From: Peribacillus cavernae | GTDB lineage: Bacteria; Bacillota; Bacilli; Bacillales; DSM-1321 | Length of the DNA: 64,000 nt | Assembly: GCF_003989135.1 (NCBI RefSeq) | Contig: NZ_RYZZ01000007.1 | Coordinates: 542,367-606,366 of the forward strand | Direction of reading: 5' to 3' | Shown: positions 9,027 through 17,371 of the stretch, piece after piece | How positions within the stretch are numbered: position 1 is the first letter of the stretch | How the letters are laid out: each line of letters begins with the position of its first letter | The notes under the pieces: model-generated | What the model saw: only the letters and a program-made list of their open reading frames with translations | The model's database searches: none | Told to the model about the DNA's origin: nothing | Program-made: the position numbers and the translations under genes

Positions 9027-10955
9027 ATGCAGTCAGCAAATACGATACGACCACAATTCCAAAGCTATCAATCGCAAACAGAAAAATTGCTAACGGGCCA
9101 GATCATCCACGGAAAGATAAATAAAATATACCCGAATCAAACCGCTGAAGTCCAAATCGGGAACCAAAAAATATTCGCAGTGCTCGATGCACCCCTTAAA
9201 ACCGGGGAAAGATATTGGCTGCAGGTCCAGCCAGGAGAAGGAAAGCTGCATTTAAAGGTGCTGGACCCCGTTGCAGGAAACGGAAGTTATCCCCTAAAGG
9301 GTGCATCTGAACAGTTGCTGGCCCATTTGACTGTGACTCCTGGAAGGGAATCGATCGAATTGGCAAATTTTTTACTGAAAAATCAGTTGCCGATTACGAA
9401 AGAAAGCTTTGAATCGTCACTTCATTGGCTTAGAACATCGAACAGCTTAGGCAGCAGCCTCGCGAGTATCAAGACCATGCATGACATGAACCTTCCTTTT
9501 GTGGATGACGTCTTCCAGGCTTTGCACTCATTAGAGCAAGACGAAACATTTTATTCCAAGCTAGCGAGACTTTACAGTCAGATGAACGGCTATGGCACTG
9601 ACACGAAACTTTCACAGCAGTTGAAAGGTCTTTTAAAAATAATCGTTCCAGGACAGCATCTCGCTTCAACAGCAGTTGATCAACTGCTTATTAGCTGGCT
9701 CAGTCCGAAAACGCCCGCGGAAACCCAAAAGGCCGCTTTCAGCATACTCCAAAAAGCAGGTTTCATACCGGAAGGCATTAGTGAAGCAGAGTTTTTCGAG
9801 AAAATACTCATTGCCTCTCAACAAGTTAAAAATCAATTTCCGCCTCCCCTCAAGGATGGCCTTTCCCTTATTCTTGGGTATACTGCTGCAAAACAGACAG
9901 GAAGTCCTGCTGCAGATACATTTTTGACTTTATATAACCGGTTCATTAGCGATTTTGGAACTATCACTGAAGAATCATTACAACCGCCAAAGATTATCGA
10001 TAAACTTGTGCTCTCGGGAGCTTTAAAAGGGCAGGAAACCGTGACACTTACAAAAAATCTACTAGAAACACTCTTCGTTTTTTCGAGTGAACAAGGAGAT
10101 ATAGAACGAAGGCTGCTACATAAAGATAGCTTTTTTTCGGCGCTCAACGAAAGCAACTTTAGACCGGAACAAGCGAGCGAAAAAGTGGCCCGATATTTTG
10201 CGGAAAGACCTGAGGCTGCTGGTCTGTTAAGCGATCTTGAAAAAATCGAACGCCAATTATTGAAGGACATCACGGCTGCAGTCGAGAAGCCTGTCGATTT
10301 TACAAAAGGCCCTCCTGTCGCTGGATTTGTGAAGGAGCTGATAAAAATGCTGGGGGTTAACATGGAACATCTTTTAGCAAATGCCGGAGGATTGGAAGCT
10401 GGAGTGGCAAACGAAGAGCTCTTAGCCTTGAAACCCCTGCTCTTGAAGCTGCTTGCTGAAAACCAGCACCAATCAATCAGGGATGCAGCCGAGCAAGTAA
10501 TAAACCGGATAACAGCACAGCAGTTATTGTCGCAGGACAATGGGCCGCTTCAAAATGTCTTCATGCAAATTCCATTGGCATTATCGGGGTTTCAAACCGA
10601 TTTAACCTTACAATGGAGCGGAAGAAAGAAAAGCGACGGGACCATTGACCCGGAATTTTGCAGGGTATTATTTTACTTGGATCTGGAGCAAATGCAGCAA
10701 ACGGTGATTGATATGCAGATTCAAAATAGGGTCCTGAAGATTAGCGTTATTAATGATGACCACGCGAAACTCGAACAGCTTTCCCATCCTTTAACAGGGT
10801 TATTAAAAAGTAATCTCGAAAATATGAATTACAAGCTATCCAGCCTTGTTTTTGAAAGCGAAGCAAACATTGCAGCAAAACAGACACGCCCAACGCAAAA
10901 CCCAGCGTTTCAAGCTGGCAATAAACCCTATCGTGGAGTCGATATCAGGATATGA
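9027..10955 (+). CDS. ylqG: YlqG: large protein with FliK-like C-terminal region
   Basis: This 642-residue protein occupies the ylqG position upstream of ylqH. It has no signal peptide or membrane helix. The N-terminal 90 residues include a small beta-rich segment (QIIHGKINKIYPNQTAEVQIGN), and the middle is helical and variable. The C-terminal about 120 residues (PLALSGFQTDLTLQW, FYLDLEQMQQTVIDM, LLKSNLENMNYKLSSL) resemble the C-terminal domain of flagellar hook-length proteins FliK by pattern of strands and spacing. Its stop overlaps the ylqH start by 4 bp. Function is unknown; the FliK relation is my inference and should be tested by profile search. Confidence 0.75.
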   Translation: MQSANTIRPQFQSYQSQTEKLLTGQIIHGKINKIYPNQTAEVQIGNQKIFAVLDAPLKTGERYWLQVQPGEGKLHLKVLDPVAGNGSYPLKGASEQLLAHLTVTPGRESIELANFLLKNQLPITKESFESSLHWLRTSNSLGSSLASIKTMHDMNLPFVDDVFQALHSLEQDETFYSKLARLYSQMNGYGTDTKLSQQLKGLLKIIVPGQHLASTAVDQLLISWLSPKTPAETQKAAFSILQKAGFIPEGISEAEFFEKILIASQQVKNQFPPPLKDGLSLILGYTAAKQTGSPAADTFLTLYNRFISDFGTITEESLQPPKIIDKLVLSGALKGQETVTLTKNLLETLFVFSSEQGDIERRLLHKDSFFSALNESNFRPEQASEKVARYFAERPEAAGLLSDLEKIERQLLKDITAAVEKPVDFTKGPPVAGFVKELIKMLGVNMEHLLANAGGLEAGVANEELLALKPLLLKLLAENQHQSIRDAAEQVINRITAQQLLSQDNGPLQNVFMQIPLALSGFQTDLTLQWSGRKKSDGTIDPEFCRVLFYLDLEQMQQTVIDMQIQNRVLKISVINDDHAKLEQLSHPLTGLLKSNLENMNYKLSSLVFESEANIAAKQTRPTQNPAFQAGNKPYRGVDIRI

Positions 10956-11230
10956 AAGAAAAGAAACGTATTGAAGCAGTAGCACTTAAATATGAAGGCG
11001 AGACAGATGGTGCGCCGAAAGTGATCGCGAAAGGCAAAGGCAAGATCGCCGAACATATCCTTGAAGCAGCAGGTGCTCATGATATTCCTGTCAGGGAAGA
11101 CCCATCCCTGGCTGCACTTCTCGGCCAGCTTGACATCAGCCAGGCGATCCCGGAAGAACTGTACCAGGCTGTTGCTGAAGTATTTGCGTTTGTGTATCAA
11201 TTGGATAACAAGTTGAAAAACCGCCCCTGA
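10952..11230 (+). CDS. ylqH: YlqH: free-standing FlhB C-terminal-domain paralogue
   Basis: A 92-residue soluble protein that aligns along its length with the part of FlhB after the autocleavage site. Compare EAVALKYEGETDGAPKVIAKGK here with YAIALKYDEQKLDAPYVIAKGV in the FlhB encoded at 43157-44239, and AIPEELYQAVAEVFAFVY with AIPEEFFKAVAEILAFVY. It has none of the FlhB membrane helices and lacks the NPTH motif itself. It overlaps ylqG by 4 bp. Such EscU/FlhB-like small proteins are common in Firmicutes, but their function is not settled. Confidence 0.9.
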   Translation: MKEKKRIEAVALKYEGETDGAPKVIAKGKGKIAEHILEAAGAHDIPVREDPSLAALLGQLDISQAIPEELYQAVAEVFAFVYQLDNKLKNRP

Positions 11231-11435
11231 TAAGTGTTAAAATAAGTTATCACTGATAGGAGAAATGTCTGATATAACCTCTTTTTTAACCAACTATATA
11301 TTTAACGGGTTTACTGGTTTCTAACGCATCTAAATGATTGGCAGCGGTTCATATATTTAAGGATAAAATGGTGAAAATCAAGAGATAGTCTTAGGTAGGA
11401 AAATCCATTGTATAGTTTTAAGGGAGTGTTGCGAT

Positions 11436-12293
11436 GTGAATGAATTACGGATCTTGACCAAGATAAAAAATAATATTTCACAATTTACGGAGGCTGAAAA
11501 AAAAGTTGGCTTATACATATTGGACCATCCGGATTTTATTCCCACAATGACGACCAGGGAACTCGCGCAGCAGGCAGAAGCAAGTGAAGCAAGCGTCGTA
11601 CGTTTCTGTAAATCGATAGGAGTCGGCAGCTTTAAAATGCTGAAAGTAGTCCTAGCGAAAGAGAATACCGTCTCTGAAGCAAATATTAACAATTTTTCAC
11701 TTTTACAAACAAACGACACTCCGTCAAGCCTTTTTCATAAGGTGACATATTTCAATAAATCGGCGATTGAACTGACGTTGAATACATTGGATCAAAAAGA
11801 CTTCGAGCTCGCCGTTGAAAAGATAAAAACTGCAGAAAAAATTGCATTGTTCGGTGTAGGCGGCTCGTATCCTCCTGCTATAGATGTACAATATAAACTA
11901 ATGAAACTTGGGTTCAACGCCATCGCTTCGGCTGATTTTCATTATACCGTTTCCCTGCTTTCGATGATGAAAGAGAGTGATGTCTTATTTGTGATCAGTA
12001 CTTCGGGAAAAACAAAGGAGGTTCTTGAGCTCGCGGCTTTTGCAAAGGACCAGAAAGTGACAGTAATTGCATTAACTGCTTTGAAAAAATCGCCGCTCTA
12101 TAAAACAGCTGATTTCAAACTTTGCATTCCGGATGTCGAAGAAGAACATCGTGTAGGCAGCATTGCCTCACGAATGGCTCAATTAAATATAATTGATGCC
12201 CTCTATTTAAGTCTTTTTCATCAGATCGGCAGAAAAATATTGGGCCCGCTTAATAAGTCAAGGGAACAGCTAACAAAAAAGAAGAAAAATTAG
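11436..12293 (+). CDS. murR: MurR/RpiR family transcriptional regulator
   Basis: A 285-residue RpiR-family regulator: N-terminal helix-turn-helix domain (about residues 1-77, with TTRELAQQAEASEASVVRFCKSIG) followed by a SIS sugar-phosphate-binding domain (about residues 120-260, with ALFGVGGSYPPAIDV and VLFVISTSGKTKEVL). Neighbouring murQ, murP and mupG indicate that it senses N-acetylmuramic acid 6-phosphate and represses this cluster. Translation starts at GTG after an AAGGGAG site; the overlapping ATG at 11434 is out of frame. The 205-bp gap upstream, after ylqH, shows no gene and only a weak promoter candidate (TTGGCA near 11338). Confidence 0.88.
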   Translation: MNELRILTKIKNNISQFTEAEKKVGLYILDHPDFIPTMTTRELAQQAEASEASVVRFCKSIGVGSFKMLKVVLAKENTVSEANINNFSLLQTNDTPSSLFHKVTYFNKSAIELTLNTLDQKDFELAVEKIKTAEKIALFGVGGSYPPAIDVQYKLMKLGFNAIASADFHYTVSLLSMMKESDVLFVISTSGKTKEVLELAAFAKDQKVTVIALTALKKSPLYKTADFKLCIPDVEEEHRVGSIASRMAQLNIIDALYLSLFHQIGRKILGPLNKSREQLTKKKKN

Positions 12294-12310
12294 TAGACAA
12301 TTCGAATATG

Positions 12311-12325
12311 TGAAATTTTAATTCA
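12311..12325. promoter_or_regulatory. Imperfect palindrome upstream of murQ promoter
   Basis: TGAAATTTTAATTCA is an imperfect inverted repeat with the same TGAAAT half-site as the palindrome at 12389-12405. It lies upstream of the murQ -35 box and could be a second MurR site. This is inference from similarity of half-sites. Confidence 0.3.
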
Positions 12326-12343
12326 TACAATTTATTAGATGTA

Positions 12344-12372
12344 TTGATTTAAAATTTCCTATATCATATAAT
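12344..12372 (+). promoter_or_regulatory. Sigma-A promoter of murQ
   Basis: TTGATT (12344-12349), exactly 17 bp, then a perfect TATAAT (12367-12372). Transcription would start near 12379, about 55 bp before the murQ start codon. The promoter separates murQ-murP from murR. Confidence 0.8.
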
Positions 12373-12385
12373 GAAAGCGTATTCA
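12372..12385. promoter_or_regulatory. Candidate cre site (CcpA) at the murQ start point
   Basis: TGAAAGCGTATTCA matches the catabolite-response consensus TGWAARCGYTWNCW at 13 of 14 positions. It straddles the predicted transcription start, where CcpA binding would repress. This would place amino-sugar recycling under glucose repression, as expected for a PTS-linked pathway. Confidence 0.65.
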
Positions 12386-12388
12386 AAG

Positions 12389-12405
12389 TGAAATGGCCAA
12401 TTTCA
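12389..12405. promoter_or_regulatory. Candidate MurR operator downstream of murQ promoter
   Basis: TGAAATGGCCAATTTCA is a perfect 6-bp inverted repeat (TGAAAT/ATTTCA) with a 5-bp spacer, about 10-26 bp after the predicted start point. A dimeric SIS-type repressor such as the neighbouring MurR could bind here. Assignment to MurR is inferred from position. Confidence 0.5.
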
Positions 12406-12433
12406 TGTTTAGATGTTTAATGGAGGTAATTGC

Positions 12434-13318
12434 ATGCTGGAGAAGTTATCAACAGAGAATCGAAATGCTAGAACAATGAACTTGGATGAGATGAGCACGA
12501 CTGAGATTCTTAAGATCATGAATGAGGAAGATAGAACGGTGCCTCTTGCTATTCAAAAAGAAATAAAAGCAATTGAAAAACTTGTCCAACAAGCCATCCA
12601 TACTCTTAAGCGTGGCGGAAGGATCATCTATTTAGGTGCGGGTACAAGCGGAAGATTAGGGATTCTCGATGCAGTAGAATGTGTGCCGACATTTGGGATA
12701 TCCCCGGATATGGTTAGAGGCCTTATTGCCGGCGGTGAGAAAGCGATGATGATCGCAGTTGAAGGAGCTGAAGACTCAGAAGAATTGGCCTCGAGGGATT
12801 TAACGGAGGTCAGCCTGACTGAGAAAGACCTGGTAATTGGCATCGCGGCAAGCGGAAGAACTCCCTATGTAATCGGCGGGTTAAAAAAGGCAAGGCAAGT
12901 GGGGGCCTATACAGGCAGCATTGCCTGTAATAAAGATTCAGAGATTAGTAATTATGCTGAGATTGCCATTGAAATAAAAACCGGCAGTGAAATTTTGACC
13001 GGATCTACACGCCTAAAGGCAGGAACTGCGCAAAAGTTGGTGCTGAACATGATTTCAACTGCAACGATGATCGGTATTGGAAAAGTATATAAAAATCTAA
13101 TGGTTGATGTACAGCCAACCAATTTGAAGCTGATTGAACGTTCAAAAAGGATTATCATGCAGGCATCAGAAACTGATTATCAAACAGCCGGGAAGTTTTA
13201 CAATGCTGCAAATGGAAATGTCAAAACAGCGATTGTGATGATACTGACTAAATGTTCGATCGAAGAAGCTCAAAACCGGCTGAAACAATCAGAAGGATTC
13301 GTCAAAAAGGCATTGTAG
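12434..13318 (+). CDS. murQ: N-acetylmuramic acid 6-phosphate etherase
   Basis: MurQ cleaves the lactyl ether of MurNAc-6-phosphate to give GlcNAc-6-phosphate and D-lactate in cell-wall recycling. The 294-residue protein has a SIS domain with LGAGTSGRLGILDAVECVPTFG, where Glu82 matches the catalytic acid of E. coli MurQ, and a second acidic region at AVEGAEDSEE (about residues 109-117). The C-terminal UBA-like tail (SIEEAQNRLKQSEGFVKKAL) is typical. ATG 12434 is chosen because TGGAGG lies 7 bp upstream; the in-frame ATG at 12413 lacks an SD. Confidence 0.96.
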   Translation: MLEKLSTENRNARTMNLDEMSTTEILKIMNEEDRTVPLAIQKEIKAIEKLVQQAIHTLKRGGRIIYLGAGTSGRLGILDAVECVPTFGISPDMVRGLIAGGEKAMMIAVEGAEDSEELASRDLTEVSLTEKDLVIGIAASGRTPYVIGGLKKARQVGAYTGSIACNKDSEISNYAEIAIEIKTGSEILTGSTRLKAGTAQKLVLNMISTATMIGIGKVYKNLMVDVQPTNLKLIERSKRIIMQASETDYQTAGKFYNAANGNVKTAIVMILTKCSIEEAQNRLKQSEGFVKKAL

Positions 13319-13325
13319 GGTTTGT

Positions 13326-13371
13326 GGATAGAGTGAAACTTCCATCAGTGGGGGATTCTTCATCCCCCACT
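13326..13371. repeat. Hairpin repeat between murQ and murP
   Basis: A 10-bp perfect stem AGTGGGGGAT/ATCCCCCACT (13347-13356 with 13362-13371) has a 5-nt loop but no T run. Just before it, 13326-13345 is the reverse complement (19 of 20 bases) of 54486-54505 downstream of rpsB, so this is a dispersed intergenic element and not simply a terminator. It could attenuate or stabilise the murQ-murP message. Confidence 0.6.
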
Positions 13372-13454
13372 TAGACTTCATGGTTTCTTCTAAGCCTTTG
13401 AAGTGGGGGTCAAAATGTCCGTTCATCCAGATAAAAAAGAAGCGGGGGAGAAGC

Positions 13455-14828
13455 ATGAAACAAGAGGAGCGTTTGGCACAAGAGATAAGTGAAAAAGTCG
13501 GCGGAGCTTCTAATATCATCCGGGTTGCCCATTGTATGACCAGGCTGCGTCTTCAATTCAAAAATGACGCATTGGTCAATCTGGCAGATTTGAAGGCAAT
13601 CGATGGTGTAATGGGCGTAATCGAAGATGAAACCTTGCAGATTGTAATCGGGCCGGGGATGGTCACAAAGGTAGCTGCCGAAATGAGCAAGTTGACTGGT
13701 TTGTCTGTAGGGGAAGTAGCTGAAAACGAAGATCTGGCTGAAGATCTTGCATCAATGAAGCATAACGAGATCAGGGCTAAAAATAATACACCCTTCAAGA
13801 ACTTACTCCGCAAGGTCGGCAATATTTTTATTCCTTTGATTCCTGCCCTTGTTGCGTCAGGCATTATCAATGGAGTAGCTAACTTTGCGAAGAATGCAGG
13901 AGTCGATCCCGCAGAAACTTGGATGCAGCTGCTCTTATTCATGGGGAGCGGGATTTTTGCTTACTTAGGGGTGCTGGTGGGATGGAATACCGCAAAGGAA
14001 TTTGGAGGAACACCTGCTCTTGGGGCAATTGCTGGAATTTTTGTGTTTAACCCTGCCCTAGCGGATGTGAAATTGTTCGACGAAGCACTGGTACCAGGAC
14101 GGGGTGGCTTATTTGCCGTAATATTTGCGGCATGGCTGATGGCTGCAACCGAAAAACGGGTTCGTAAGTTTGTTCCGAATGCAATTGATATTATCATTAC
14201 TCCTTTAATTACCGTATTGTTCGTTGGCCTATTAACGTTAATTGTCATTCAGCCGGTAGGTGGTTATTTATCTGAGGGTATTACCAGTGGAATTAATGCT
14301 ATCCTTAATTTTGGAGGGGTCGTGGCAGGTGCGCTATTGGCGGGAACATTCCTTCCGCTTGTCATGGTTGGCTTGCATCATGGTTTAACACCCATTCATT
14401 TGGAGTTTATCTCCTCGACGGATGTAACACCGCTATTGACAATCCTCGCAATGGCAGGAGCAGGCCAGGTCGGTGCAGCAATCGCCATATACGTTAAAAC
14501 AAAAAATAAGCGGTTGAGAAACATTATTAAAGGAGCCCTGCCTGTCGGCTTTTTAGGGATAGGAGAGCCATTATTATACGGGGTAACCCTGCCGCTTGGA
14601 CGCCCATTTATTACTGCCTGTCTCGGCGGGGCAATGGGCGGAGCTTTTCAGGCACTGGTGAAAACGGCATCGACAGGTATCGGCGTATCCGGTTTATCCC
14701 TTATTCCACTGATCGCAGATAATAAATACTTCTTTTATTTTCTTGGATTGGTTGTCGCGTATGCCTTTGGGTTTATCTTTACTTATTTTTTCGGATTTAA
14801 AGAAGAAATGTCGGCCAATATGAATTAA
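13455..14828 (+). CDS. murP: PTS transporter, N-acetylmuramic acid-specific EIIBC
   Basis: Membrane permease that imports and phosphorylates a sugar using PEP-derived phosphate. The 457-residue protein has an N-terminal EIIB domain with phosphorylated Cys27 in VAHCMTRLRLQF, a linker, then EIIC with about ten membrane segments and the conserved HHGLTPIHLEFIS and GIGEPLLYGVTLPLGRPF motifs. There is no EIIA domain, so it needs a glucose-type EIIA in trans, as for MurP. Neighbours murR, murQ and mupG make MurNAc or MurNAc-GlcNAc the likely substrate. The start at 13455 has GGGGGAG upstream; in-frame ATG 13380 lies in the repeat. Confidence 0.9.
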   Translation: MKQEERLAQEISEKVGGASNIIRVAHCMTRLRLQFKNDALVNLADLKAIDGVMGVIEDETLQIVIGPGMVTKVAAEMSKLTGLSVGEVAENEDLAEDLASMKHNEIRAKNNTPFKNLLRKVGNIFIPLIPALVASGIINGVANFAKNAGVDPAETWMQLLLFMGSGIFAYLGVLVGWNTAKEFGGTPALGAIAGIFVFNPALADVKLFDEALVPGRGGLFAVIFAAWLMAATEKRVRKFVPNAIDIIITPLITVLFVGLLTLIVIQPVGGYLSEGITSGINAILNFGGVVAGALLAGTFLPLVMVGLHHGLTPIHLEFISSTDVTPLLTILAMAGAGQVGAAIAIYVKTKNKRLRNIIKGALPVGFLGIGEPLLYGVTLPLGRPFITACLGGAMGGAFQALVKTASTGIGVSGLSLIPLIADNKYFFYFLGLVVAYAFGFIFTYFFGFKEEMSANMN

Positions 14829-14834
14829 GTCTGC

Positions 14835-14862
14835 AAAAGGAGAGAGGTCTCTCTCCTTTTTG
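14835..14862 (+). terminator. Intrinsic terminator between murP and mupG
   Basis: AAAAGGAGAG (14835-14844) and CTCTCCTTTT (14851-14860) pair across a 6-nt loop, with T residues at the 3' side. Expression of mupG would depend on readthrough, since no clear promoter is seen in the 30 bp that follow. Confidence 0.75.
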
Positions 14863-14890
14863 CTATTTTCATAGAAAGGGTGTGTTCCTT

Positions 14891-15958
14891 TTGTTGGGAT
14901 TATCTATTTATCTTGGAAAACTTGGGCTTTCAGAACAAGAGCAGTATTTAAAAACGATGTCTTCGGCCGGTTTCAAATCGGTTTTTACTTCGCTCCATAT
15001 TCCTGAAGATGATCCGTCTCAATTCAAAGAACTGTTACAATCTCTGGGGATACAAGCAAAAAAGTATAATATGGAAGTAATGGCTGATATATCTCCGGCC
15101 ACATTAACCAATTTAGGATATTCGTATGAAACCATTCCTGAAATTAATTCTTGGGGAGTTACCGGATTGAGAATGGATTATGGCATCCCCCCGGAAATTA
15201 TTGCAGAATTATCAAATATAATGAAAATCTCTCTGAACGCAAGCACGCTTGAAGAAGCTTTTATAGATCGATTGGTGCAATATGGGATTAACTTCTCCCA
15301 GACGGAAGCCTGGCATAACTTTTATCCGCGTCCGGAAACAGGATTGGAAAAGATAAGCTTCATCCGGCGTAATAATTGGTTGCGTGATAGGGGACTAACT
15401 GTCCAGGCATTTATTCCCGGCAATAAAGTCTTGAGAGGGCCGCTTTTTCAAGGGCTGCCTACACTGGAAGATCACAGGCATCTGTCTCCATTTTCGGCTT
15501 ATTTAGATTTAAAGAAAACTTGTTTTGTTGATAAAATCCTGATCGGTGACCTCTCGATTACCAATGCTACTTTATCACAGTTTTTAGCTAGCCATAAGGG
15601 GCTCATCCCTATCAGATACAGCCTGTTTCATACGGATGGAAATACCAATACAATTCTTCAGATTGAACATCGAAACCGACTGGATCAAGCAAGGGACGTT
15701 ATCCGGTCTGAACCCGCCAGGTTCGCGGCCATGAAGAAGGGATTAACTTTTGAACCTGTAAACACCGTTACCCGATCTAAAGGCAGCATCACCATAGACA
15801 ATAAACACTACGGAAGATATCAGGGAGAACTGCAAATTACTCTTAAAGACCTTGAGCAAGATGATAAAGTAAACGTGATTGGCAGGGTCATCAATGAAGA
15901 TTTGCCTCTGCTTCAATATGTCAGTGGCGGAGTAAGGTTCCAATTAATTGAAATCTAG
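14891..15958 (+). CDS. mupG: MupG-type 6-phospho-N-acetylmuramidase (DUF871 family)
   Basis: This TIM-barrel protein belongs to the DUF871/MupG family. In Staphylococcus aureus MupG hydrolyses MurNAc-6P-GlcNAc imported by MurP, giving MurNAc-6P for MurQ. It has about 355 residues. Visible features are the first barrel strand GLSIYLGKLG, FKSVFTSLHIPEDD, MEVMADISP, GVTGLRMDYG and a C-terminal beta-rich domain (KHYGRYQGELQITLKDLEQDDKVNVIGRV). TTG 14891 is preferred over GTG 14882, which overlaps the AAAGGG site; TTG 14894 is also possible. The context fits the S. aureus mupG-murQ-murP-murR set in a different order. Confidence 0.88.
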   Translation: MLGLSIYLGKLGLSEQEQYLKTMSSAGFKSVFTSLHIPEDDPSQFKELLQSLGIQAKKYNMEVMADISPATLTNLGYSYETIPEINSWGVTGLRMDYGIPPEIIAELSNIMKISLNASTLEEAFIDRLVQYGINFSQTEAWHNFYPRPETGLEKISFIRRNNWLRDRGLTVQAFIPGNKVLRGPLFQGLPTLEDHRHLSPFSAYLDLKKTCFVDKILIGDLSITNATLSQFLASHKGLIPIRYSLFHTDGNTNTILQIEHRNRLDQARDVIRSEPARFAAMKKGLTFEPVNTVTRSKGSITIDNKHYGRYQGELQITLKDLEQDDKVNVIGRVINEDLPLLQYVSGGVRFQLIEI

Positions 15959-16192
15959 CTCTTTCGACTGCGTTTTTTTAAAAAGGAATAATAAGTTAAC
16001 TTCTTTTTAAAAGGTAATAGTGGACAAGTATTTTTACTTTTTATACAATTGAAAGGCAGTCAAATAAATATTGTTCGACATAATTTAGCAAATAAATGAT
16101 GCTCGGGCACGAAAAATGGTGTATAAAGAGATGAAGTGACTGAAAATACGCTTGTTTTTCAAAATCGCTATAGTTGACAAGGAGGATGGGAA

Positions 16193-17353
16193 ATGAATAT
16201 CCATGAGTATCAAGGGAAAGAAATCCTCAGAAAATACGGGGTATCCGTTCCGAATGGCCGTGTGGCATTTACTGTTGACGAAGCAGTAGAGGCCGCCAAG
16301 GAACTGGGTTCGGAAGTAGTTGTCGTAAAAGCGCAAATCCATGCGGGCGGCCGCGGCAAGGCCGGTGGAGTTAAGGTTGCGAAAAATCTTGACGAGGCAC
16401 GTACATATGCAGAGGAAATCCTCGGAAAAACGCTTGTTACCCACCAAACAGGTCCAGAAGGCAAAGAAGTAAAACGCTTACTCATCGAAGAAGGCTGCGA
16501 CATCAAAAAAGAATATTATGTTGGCCTGGTATTGGATCGCGTTACTTCACGTGTTGTCTTAATGGCGTCTGAAGAAGGCGGCACAGAAATCGAAGAGGTG
16601 GCCGATAAGACCCCGGAAAAGATTTTCAAGGAAGAAATCGATCCAGTCGTCGGTCTTACGGGTTATCAAGCAAGAAGGATCGCATTCAGCATCAACATTC
16701 CGAAAGAACTTATTAATAAAACAGTGAAATTCATGACCAGCCTTTATACGGCTTTTATTGAAAAGGACTGCTCAATTGCAGAGATCAATCCGCTTGTGGT
16801 AACGGGTGACGGCAATGTAATGGCATTGGATGCGAAGTTGAACTTCGATTCGAATGCGCTTTACCGTCATAAAGATATTCTCGAATATCGAGATCTTGAA
16901 GAAGAAGATGCGAAGGAAATCGAAGCTTCTAAATATGATTTAAGCTATATTTCATTAGATGGTAACATCGGCTGTATGGTTAACGGTGCCGGACTTGCAA
17001 TGGCAACGATGGACATCATCAAACACTACAGCGGCGATCCTGCCAACTTCCTTGATGTCGGGGGCGGAGCTACAGCTGAAAAGGTAACAGAAGCATTCAA
17101 AATCATTCTTTCCGATGCAAAAGTTAAAGGGATCTTCGTTAACATTTTCGGAGGCATCATGAAATGTGATATCATCGCTGAAGGTGTAGTGGAAGCTGCC
17201 AAACAGCTTGGCTTACAGGTGCCGCTTGTTGTCCGTCTTGAAGGAACAAACGTGGACCTTGGTAAAAAGATCTTAAGAGAATCCGGTTTAAATATTACGC
17301 CTGCTGAATCTATGGCAGACGGTGCACAAAAAATCGTAGAGCTTGTAGGATAA
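16193..17353 (+). CDS. sucC: Succinyl-CoA synthetase beta subunit (ADP-forming)
   Basis: SucC with SucD converts succinyl-CoA and ADP to succinate, CoA and ATP in the TCA cycle. The 386-residue protein starts [17 protein letters not shown] and has an ATP-grasp domain ([19 protein letters not shown]) and a C-terminal ligase domain ([41 protein letters not shown]). An AAGGAGG site precedes it. In B. subtilis sucC follows ylqH directly; here the mur block lies between. The 234-bp upstream gap is AT-rich and shows no ORF or clear promoter. Confidence 0.98.
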   Translation: MNIHEYQGKEILRKYGVSVPNGRVAFTVDEAVEAAKELGSEVVVVKAQIHAGGRGKAGGVKVAKNLDEARTYAEEILGKTLVTHQTGPEGKEVKRLLIEEGCDIKKEYYVGLVLDRVTSRVVLMASEEGGTEIEEVADKTPEKIFKEEIDPVVGLTGYQARRIAFSINIPKELINKTVKFMTSLYTAFIEKDCSIAEINPLVVTGDGNVMALDAKLNFDSNALYRHKDILEYRDLEEEDAKEIEASKYDLSYISLDGNIGCMVNGAGLAMATMDIIKHYSGDPANFLDVGGGATAEKVTEAFKIILSDAKVKGIFVNIFGGIMKCDIIAEGVVEAAKQLGLQVPLVVRLEGTNVDLGKKILRESGLNITPAESMADGAQKIVELVG

Positions 17354-17371
17354 TAGGCAGGGGGGACCAAA

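Noticed and set aside
9833..10540. 235-residue minus-strand ORF opposite ylqG
   Set aside because: Ser/Phe-rich antisense frame without SD or homology; ylqG fits the operon and overlaps ylqH.
15959..16192. Promoter or cre site for sucCD
   Set aside because: AT-rich gap with several -10-like words but no pair with correct spacing, and no cre match; too weak to list.
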